Both the position numbers and the translations under genes were made by a program. DNA of 10,620 nt from Betaproteobacteria bacterium (GTDB lineage: Bacteria > Pseudomonadota > Gammaproteobacteria > Burkholderiales > Burkholderiaceae_E): the NCBI GenBank assembly GCA_009922405.1, contig RFVZ01000073.1:1-10620 (forward strand). Reading direction: 5' to 3'. The notes below the pieces were generated by a model, which saw only the letters and a program-made list of their open reading frames with translations, had not been told where the DNA came from and ran no database searches. Below, in pieces: positions 5,501 through 10,620 of the stretch (position 1 is the first letter of the stretch; each line of letters starts with the position of its first letter).

Positions 5501-8017
5501 TCAACGAGTAGTGGGAGAGGGGTTTGGACGGATCATTGACAGCGCATTCAGGACCTCGCCGGCGACCCCGGGGGCGGTCTTGATGAGTGACCGCGAGAGG
5601 CTCAACAAGGGATCAAAGGCGGGCATGAAGTCAGGGCTCTGCTCAAGGATCTCAAGGAGCGGTTCGCGCAACCGCGTGAGCATCGTCAAGGGATCGGGGT
5701 CGGGCTGTATCGATAAACCCACTTCGATATAACGCGCCCGGGCCGACCAGTACGCATCGAACCGATGCAGTGAATCGTCAGAAGCGTCGCGCAAAATCTC
5801 CTGTGGTTTGGCGTGCAATTGATTGACCAGGTTGAACAAACGCGTGCGTGGTGTTTCGGTGGGGGCGTAGGTTTCCCAGGGGGCCTCATGAACCACGATT
5901 GGCCGATCATCGGTGTTGGCACGGGCCTCGCCCACGAAAGCCCGCAGGCCTGACGCGCCTGAAAGAATACTGCCAAGAATCGCGTATTCGTCGATTACCC
6001 GGGCCTGAATCAGCGGAGGTCGCAAGGGCGGGGCCGTCTTGAGAAGGCGAGCCCGGACCGCGTCTGGATTCCAGCGTGGTTGATCGGGGCGCGAGAGCAA
6101 ACCCAGGACCGGCGTATCCAGGCTATTGCTGGCCAGCACCGCGACTGCATCGGGGTAAACCTGCAAAAACGCCGCTGCGATACTGCGGACGGCCTTGAGA
6201 TCCATCTGATGTACTGCGAGCCACTGACAAAATAGGCCGCCGGGTGCCAGTTGCTTGCGAGTCGCCGCAAAATGTTCAACGGTGTAGAGCGAACCAGCGC
6301 CGCTGCGGGCTGGGTGAAAGAGGTCCGAAACGATCACGTCATATTGGATCGGTGAGGCTTTGACGTAGCGTCGGGCGTCAGCCGCCAGGATTTTGATGGG
6401 GAAGCCATCCTGGCCAGCCTCGGGCTTTGGCTCAAAGAGCTTGGCCGCCTCAATGACTTCTGGTAGAAGCTCCACTGCGGTGACTTGTAGATCCGGATTC
6501 AAAGCGGCCGTGTACGCCGTGTGTCCTGTCCCCAGCCCCAAAAAGAGAGCGCTTCGAGGTGCTGGGTGCAGGAGGATCGGCAGTTCAGCCAATCGGGTTT
6601 CTACCGGGCTGCGCGCACTGCTGCCCTCCTGTGCACGATTGTTGATCCGAAGGCGGGAGATGCCATTTGAGTCCTCGACCACACTGACAGCTGCCATTGC
6701 GCCTTCGCGAAAACTCACGAGCTTCGCGTCCTCGGACAAATCAATGAAGCGCAGCGGGGGCGCCCAGAACCCCAGCACCAGGGCCGCCAGGGCCACAAGC
6801 CAGGTCTGGGGCCGGAGCCAGTTGAGTCGAGTTTGCAGAGCCAGATACGCCCCGATCAACAGGCTCAGAACCCATTGGGATCCAAGCAAGGGGATCAGGC
6901 CGATTCCAAAGAGGATCGGGGCGCAGGCGGCGCCGGTTGTATTGATCGCGAGCGCCCGCCCGAGCGGCCAAGACCGTGCCTGGGCCTGCTGGCACAAGTG
7001 GGTGAACAGAGCGCCCATCATCATCGTCGGCGCCAGCATCGCCGCCGCCGCCGCCAAGGCTTCACCACTCAGAGCGCTGAGGGCACCAGGGCCCAGGACA
7101 TTACTCGGCGCTGCGCGAATGACATCAGCCCACCACAGGGTCGCTCCACTCAACAAAATGGTGACTGCCAGACCTTGGATCAGCGCGGCACGGGTGCCTT
7201 CCGAGTGGTCGGGCTTTCGGGCCTGAAGGATCATGGCGCCAAGCGCTGTGCCCAGAAGGTAAACAGCCAGTAACAGCGCGTAGCTGTAAACCGTGTTCTC
7301 GGTAACTTGGCTCAGGACCCGGACAGCCAGGACCTCGTAGCCGATGCCCAATAAGCCGGTAAACAACAGGAGCCTGCCAACCGAAGGACTGTTGGTGTTT
7401 TCCGGGCGCGCGACGGCAGGCGTGGCCTCGAGTGGCCCACGCCAAAGCCACCAGGCCAGTGCAGCACAGGCCAGATTGATTCCACTACAAATCCAGGCCG
7501 TGGACTGGAGTCCGAATTGAGGGATCGCGAAAAAGACCACGGACAACACGCCAACCACAGCACCGAGGGTATTCGCCGCGTAAAGGCCACCGAGTCGGCT
7601 CGAGGCGCCCGACAATTGCCGCTCGACCGCAGGCAGTGTGATGCCCATCGCTGCAGTGGCCGGAAGCAGCATCAGCATGGGGAGGGCAAAGGCGAGAGAC
7701 CAGTGCCAAATCGTGGTCGGCTGCGCGCCAATCAGTAAGTGGATTGCGTCATTGAACCGGGGTAACAAGGCGGTCAGCGCAAGTCCCCAAAGGGCGATGA
7801 CCAACTCAAGGACGGCATACCAACGCCCCGGAGCCAGGGATACCGCGATGCGCCGCCCCGTGGTGTATGAACCTATTGCGAGCCCGCCGAAGAACGCCGC
7901 AAGCACCGCTAACACCGCGATGATTTCGTGGCCTAACGCGGTCGCCAGTTGCGCGGCCCAGAGCATTTGCCAGGCCAGCGACACGGCGCCCGAGAGCAGC
8001 ATCAATACGTAGGGCAA
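5501..8017 (-). CDS. Fused MFS-like transporter / spermidine synthase-like protein
   Basis: This 838-residue protein joins a polytopic membrane half (1-420, about 10-12 hydrophobic spans, starting MLLSGAVSLAWQMLWAAQLA) to a cytoplasmic Rossmann methyltransferase-like half (430-715). The membrane half has MGITLPAVERQ (124-134) and GGLYAANTLGAVVG (143-156), typical of the fused MFS/spermidine synthase family. In the soluble half are RINNRAQEGSS (457-467), the AdoMet loop LFLGLGTGHT (491-500), acidic E516, AADARRY (545-551), SDLFHP (564-569) and NTDDRPIVVHE (701-711). The loop is GLGTG rather than GGGDG of true spermidine synthases, so polyamine synthesis is not assured. About 125 residues follow the DDRP motif. 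TTG at 8017 is preferred because AAAAGGA ends six bases before it. It is the first gene of a five-gene operon, right after a terminator. Confidence 0.88.
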   Translation of the reverse strand: MPYVLMLLSGAVSLAWQMLWAAQLATALGHEIIAVLAVLAAFFGGLAIGSYTTGRRIAVSLAPGRWYAVLELVIALWGLALTALLPRFNDAIHLLIGAQPTTIWHWSLAFALPMLMLLPATAAMGITLPAVERQLSGASSRLGGLYAANTLGAVVGVLSVVFFAIPQFGLQSTAWICSGINLACAALAWWLWRGPLEATPAVARPENTNSPSVGRLLLFTGLLGIGYEVLAVRVLSQVTENTVYSYALLLAVYLLGTALGAMILQARKPDHSEGTRAALIQGLAVTILLSGATLWWADVIRAAPSNVLGPGALSALSGEALAAAAAMLAPTMMMGALFTHLCQQAQARSWPLGRALAINTTGAACAPILFGIGLIPLLGSQWVLSLLIGAYLALQTRLNWLRPQTWLVALAALVLGFWAPPLRFIDLSEDAKLVSFREGAMAAVSVVEDSNGISRLRINNRAQEGSSARSPVETRLAELPILLHPAPRSALFLGLGTGHTAYTAALNPDLQVTAVELLPEVIEAAKLFEPKPEAGQDGFPIKILAADARRYVKASPIQYDVIVSDLFHPARSGAGSLYTVEHFAATRKQLAPGGLFCQWLAVHQMDLKAVRSIAAAFLQVYPDAVAVLASNSLDTPVLGLLSRPDQPRWNPDAVRARLLKTAPPLRPPLIQARVIDEYAILGSILSGASGLRAFVGEARANTDDRPIVVHEAPWETYAPTETPRTRLFNLVNQLHAKPQEILRDASDDSLHRFDAYWSARARYIEVGLSIQPDPDPLTMLTRLREPLLEILEQSPDFMPAFDPLLSLSRSLIKTAPGVAGEVLNALSMIRPNPSPTTR

Positions 8018-8023
8018 CCCAAG

Positions 8024-8030
8024 TCCTTTT
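8024..8030 (-). promoter_or_regulatory. Ribosome binding site deciding the TTG start of the MFS/spermidine-synthase-like gene
   Basis: On - AAAAGGA ends six bases before TTG 8017, while the ATG five codons further in has no such motif. The site follows immediately after the T-tract of the upstream terminator and could pair partly with it (CTTTT/AAAAG). Confidence 0.65.
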
Positions 8031-8058
8031 AAAAAGAAAAACCGGCCGCGGGGCCGGT
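8031..8058 (-). terminator. Rho-independent terminator after the PHP-like gene
   Basis: On - ACCGGCC (8058-8052), a CCGC loop, GGCCGGT (8047-8041) and then TTTTCTTTTT (8040-8031) form a 7-bp GC-rich stem with a U-rich tail. It would end transcripts of the PHP-like gene. It abuts the ribosome binding site of the next gene on the same strand, so it could also act as an attenuator. Confidence 0.8.
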
Positions 8059-8066
8059 AGTCAGGC

Positions 8067-8099
8067 CACGGTCACGAACCGGCGGGGCCCGTGACCGTG
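8067..8099. repeat. Perfect 10-bp inverted repeat (hairpin) upstream of the terminator
   Basis: CACGGTCACG (8067-8076) pairs perfectly with CGTGACCGTG (8090-8099) around a 13-base loop. There is no U-tract after it on -, so it is not itself a terminator. Its loop contains GCCGGT on -, which could pair with ACCGGC, the left arm of the following terminator. That is a possible antiterminator arrangement, but GC-rich palindromes allow such pairing by chance. Confidence 0.75.
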
Positions 8100-8111
8100 T
8101 TTGAGGGCGAC

Positions 8112-10222
8112 TTACTTGACGCCCGCAACCTTGCTGGAGCCCAGTACTTCAACGTACACGGGGTTACTGTAGAACCACAGGTCGGCCCAGGCAACCACGT
8201 CGAAGCTCGAGTACTTGACGCCTGCAATCGTACGCATGTGCGCAGGGCACCCAGCGTCGGTACATGGGACATTTCCTGCGACCGTCTGGTCGACCGGGCT
8301 CGCCAGGTAGTCATTCAACGGGTTGCCGTCCGCATCGGTCTCGAAAGGAACGGATGCGGGCAGATTCGTTCCGCGCAGACGGAAATACTGCGACGCTTTC
8401 ACAGCTGGCACACGGTAGGTCATCGTGCGGGTGCCATCAGCGGATGCAGTCCAGTTCGTCGAATTGAAGGTCTTCTGAATCTTCGTCGAAGGATTGAAGA
8501 TCTTCGCGGGGAAGTCCGCTGCCGTTACTGGAGGCGCATAGGCGCCCTGATCATTCGGATCGATGTAACCAGTGACGTTGCCACCGATCACATCGACGTG
8601 ATCCAGCACCGGTGCATTCAAGGGCTGGGTGATGTTGACCAGTTTGAGCGATGGATTCGGGAAGCTGTAAGGCGATGCGTTGGTGCCTTGTGGGTCACGC
8701 AGCGAGACAGTCACGAACAAGTCGGTGCCGGGGCGAACAATGAGTTTTTCACCCATCGTGGCGCAGCCGTCGATCCGAACTTCACCGTTGCTGGCCACGG
8801 CGTTTGATGCCGCCTTTTCGATCAACGCTTTGTTGGCGTTGCGAGGTAGGCCTGGGTTCGATGCGCAGACCACGAAGGCCAAACGATCGATCAGTTGGCC
8901 GTTGGCCACAAAGCTGTTGCCGCTACGAAGGCCATCGATGATGGCTTCAGCGGTCAGGTTTCCCGTCCCCTTGCGTACCATGACGTGGTCATTGGTGTAC
9001 TCGCCAGGGTAGAAGTCTGCCGTGGTTTCGCGCTGGTCAGGACCGAAAGCGCCGCGGTTGTGGTAATCCGAACTCGCAAAGAACCACCAGTTGCGGCCTT
9101 CGCCAAGCAGGCCGTCCCAGACGCCGCCAACTTTGGCCCACCGACCGCATTGGTCGTGTAGCTGCCGCGGGTCGACTCAGCGCCATGGCCGGGCATCGAC
9201 TCAAAGCCAAAGGCGATCTTTGGGCCGGCGTTATTAAAGTTGCGCAGATGCTCGATGTTGAAACCGTTGCTGCCAGTCGGGTTATAGATGCCGGCGCGCT
9301 CAAGGTGGGCCGGAACGAAGTAAGACGTCGTCGGCGCCTTTTCGTTCATCCACTTGATCCCTTCGACTGACTTCAGATGCCCCATGTTGGGGTACTTGGC
9401 GGTGTTCGTTCCACTCAAGTTGTCGGTCGGAGCAATTTTCGCTGACAGTGGGTTGATCAGGGTGTTGTTTGAGCTGCCGGTGACCGAGCAATCCCATTGG
9501 TTCTCAGCGCCACGGCTGGTGTCGCTGTCGCTGCGATCGAAACAGTATTCGTACTGCGCTTGCAGGTTGGCGTTGCCGGTCGTCGAGGTCGATGGCCATG
9601 GGGCCTGGCCTTTCAGCACCACGGTCGAGGTGTGCTCATGCCCAGGGTTGTTTTGCTCCAAACCGATCCAGACTGGCTTCTTGGCATCGCGGCCAAGGGT
9701 CTCGATGACCTTGTACTGATATTCCTTGATTTCCTGCCAGCGCCACATGGCCTTGGGCGTCGCAGTGCCGTCGCCCTTGATGTCGGCGCGGCCGTTCGGC
9801 AGGGTGGATTCCCAGGACTGGTTCGGTCCTTTGAGTGCCGTGGCGGGCTGGCCGCCACCAGGGTAGGTCACTGGAGGTGTGGCCTGCCAGGGGCCGCTGG
9901 CGCTATTGGTTAAGCCGAGTGCCGGAGCGACGGGCTCAAACGGGTCTTCGGCCAGGGTGCAGTTGCGGGCAGAGCTGCCGCCATGGTCGGCCTGAACAAA
10001 CCAGTCGAGCTTCCAAGTATTGACCGACTTGTCGACTAGTTTTTTCAGTGACAGCGTGCCGTCAGAGCAGGTCGAGTGGTTGTGAAAGTCGCCGGTCACG
10101 TAGGTGCCTGCGGCCTTGGTCGACGCTTTATCAGCAGCCGAGGCGGTCGGGGCAACGGTGACAACGGTCGTGATGGCGGCGATCGCCAGGGCGACCTCAC
10201 GCATTTTGAACTGGGGCTTCAT
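8112..10222 (-). pseudogene. Secreted PHP-domain (CehA/McbA-like) phosphoesterase-like gene, broken by a one-base deletion
   Basis: The ATG at 10222 opens a signal peptide (hydrophobic 9-26, cleavage after ASA at 29). A PHP-type metal site follows: GDFHNHSTCSDG (44-55), FVQADHGG (75-82), GLEQNNPGHEH (187-197), VPAHLER (303-309). After GGPK (361-364) the frame runs into 58 nonsense codons ending at 8954. The next frame continues the homology with VGGVWDGLL, WWFFASSDYHNRG (the last Asp/His ligand pair) and a C-terminal region ending in WADLWFYSNPVYVEVLG. One added G in the GGG at 9139-9137 would give GGAKVGGVW and a 703-residue protein, so a single base is missing. The PHP family hydrolyses phosphoesters or related bonds in a two- or three-metal site; the substrate is unknown. 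If the deletion is real, the product lacks the final ligands and is inactive. It may instead be a homopolymer sequencing error. A terminator follows the TAA. Confidence 0.85.
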
Positions 10223-10300
10223 GTTTGGATTGATCCTGTCAATGATTGGCGGTATTCGGGGAGATGGTCCTGAGCAGTGGCGCAGTCAGCTGGCTGTTCG

Positions 10301-10620
10301 TCAGGCGGCCTTCTGGTCGCCGTAAAGGCGAACCTTGCCGCTACTGAATTTCACGGGGATCGTGTAGGTCGTGGTGGTCGTGTCCACGTCCGTGTTCGTG
10401 ACTGTGGCAGTCAAGGTGCAGACGCCATTGGCATCACAGCCGGCGACGGTCACGCCAGACAATGCGGCGACCGGGAAGGACGAAAGATCGGCTGCGACAG
10501 CGACTGCGAAAGATTCCTGCGTCAGGTTGTCCTTCAGCGCTTGCTTGGTGTAACCCGCGTCAAGGAACGCATCATCGAAGAGGTCCACGAAACCCGAGCT
10601 GGTCAGTCCACTGAAGCTCT
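10301..10620 (-). CDS. Unrecognised protein, C-terminal part
   Basis: The frame is open from the window edge to TGA at 10301, giving 106 residues; the start lies outside. It begins SFSGLTSSGFVDLFDDAFLDAGYTKQALKDNL and moves through an Ala/Val-rich strand region to AGCDANGVCTLTATV, TDVDTTTTTYTIPVKF and SSGKVRLYGDQKAA. The close Cys pair (C-x6-C), the Thr-rich strand pattern and the lack of charged helices suggest an exported beta-sandwich or NTF2-like domain, but I do not recognise the family. It lies 78 bases upstream of the PHP-like gene on the same strand with no terminator between them, so the two may be cotranscribed. A GTG at 10588 is an internal codon, not a start. Confidence 0.7.
   Translation of the reverse strand, partial: SFSGLTSSGFVDLFDDAFLDAGYTKQALKDNLTQESFAVAVAADLSSFPVAALSGVTVAGCDANGVCTLTATVTNTDVDTTTTTYTIPVKFSSGKVRLYGDQKAA

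Noticed and set aside
6393..7226. 277-codon open frame on + inside the MFS/spermidine-synthase-like gene
   Set aside because: It is Ala/Arg/Ser-rich, as expected for the complement of a GC-rich membrane protein, while the opposite strand has continuous family motifs.
8112..8981. Independent 289-residue gene starting at 8981
   Set aside because: The frame is open and homologous upstream of this Met (through the SDYH motif) to the frameshift, so it is the second half of the PHP-like gene and not a separate gene.
10279..10300. Near-palindrome CAGTCAGCTGGCTG upstream of the PHP-like gene as terminator or operator
   Set aside because: It is short, imperfect, has no loop and no U-tract; such Pvu-like palindromes are common in GC-rich DNA.

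Overview
The window is GC-rich DNA from a Gram-negative bacterium, most likely a beta- or gammaproteobacterium. The evidence is Sec-type signal peptides, an inner-membrane-anchored SurA/PpiD-like fold, HupE/UreJ and PCu(A)C-like proteins, PhoB-box-like direct repeats, and Shine-Dalgarno motifs used with GTG and TTG starts. The exact lineage cannot be fixed by reading. There are no RNA genes, CRISPR arrays, insertion sequences or prophage genes, and no gene-free stretch longer than 150 bases.

Left part (1-2534): the 3' end of a class-III PLP aminotransferase on + runs into a perfect A8-hairpin-T8 bidirectional terminator. It is shared with a convergent multi-spanning membrane protein on - (454-1077) that distantly resembles the DUF962/Mpo1 family. 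That gene is divergent from a GT4 glycosyltransferase (1254-2534). The 146-base region between them carries five TGNCR pentamers at exactly 11-bp spacing, the geometry of PhoB boxes, so one or both genes may answer to phosphate starvation.

Middle part (2503-8017): five genes on - lie almost end to end and look like one operon. In transcription order they are a fused MFS-like/spermidine-synthase-like protein, a membrane-anchored parvulin-like protein, a HupE/UreJ-type membrane protein, a TIGR02466-type putative 2OG-Fe(II) oxygenase and a small PCu(A)C-like periplasmic protein. Two start with TTG behind good Shine-Dalgarno sequences. Several members lack textbook catalytic or metal-binding residues: the parvulin histidines, the PCu(A)C copper ligands and the GGGDG of true spermidine synthases. 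The operon ends by overlapping the glycosyltransferase 3' end by 32 bp.

Right part (8018-10620): a rho-independent terminator sits directly before the ribosome binding site of the first operon gene, preceded by a second large hairpin. Upstream is a secreted PHP-type (CehA/McbA-like) metal-dependent phosphoesterase-like gene. It is split by an apparent one-base deletion near 9137-9139 that separates its first metal-binding motifs from the last. The window ends inside an unrecognised, Thr-rich protein on the same strand.

The most original observations are the phased Pho-box-like array, the unexplained composition of the five-gene operon, the terminator/RBS arrangement at its head, and the frameshift in the PHP gene.
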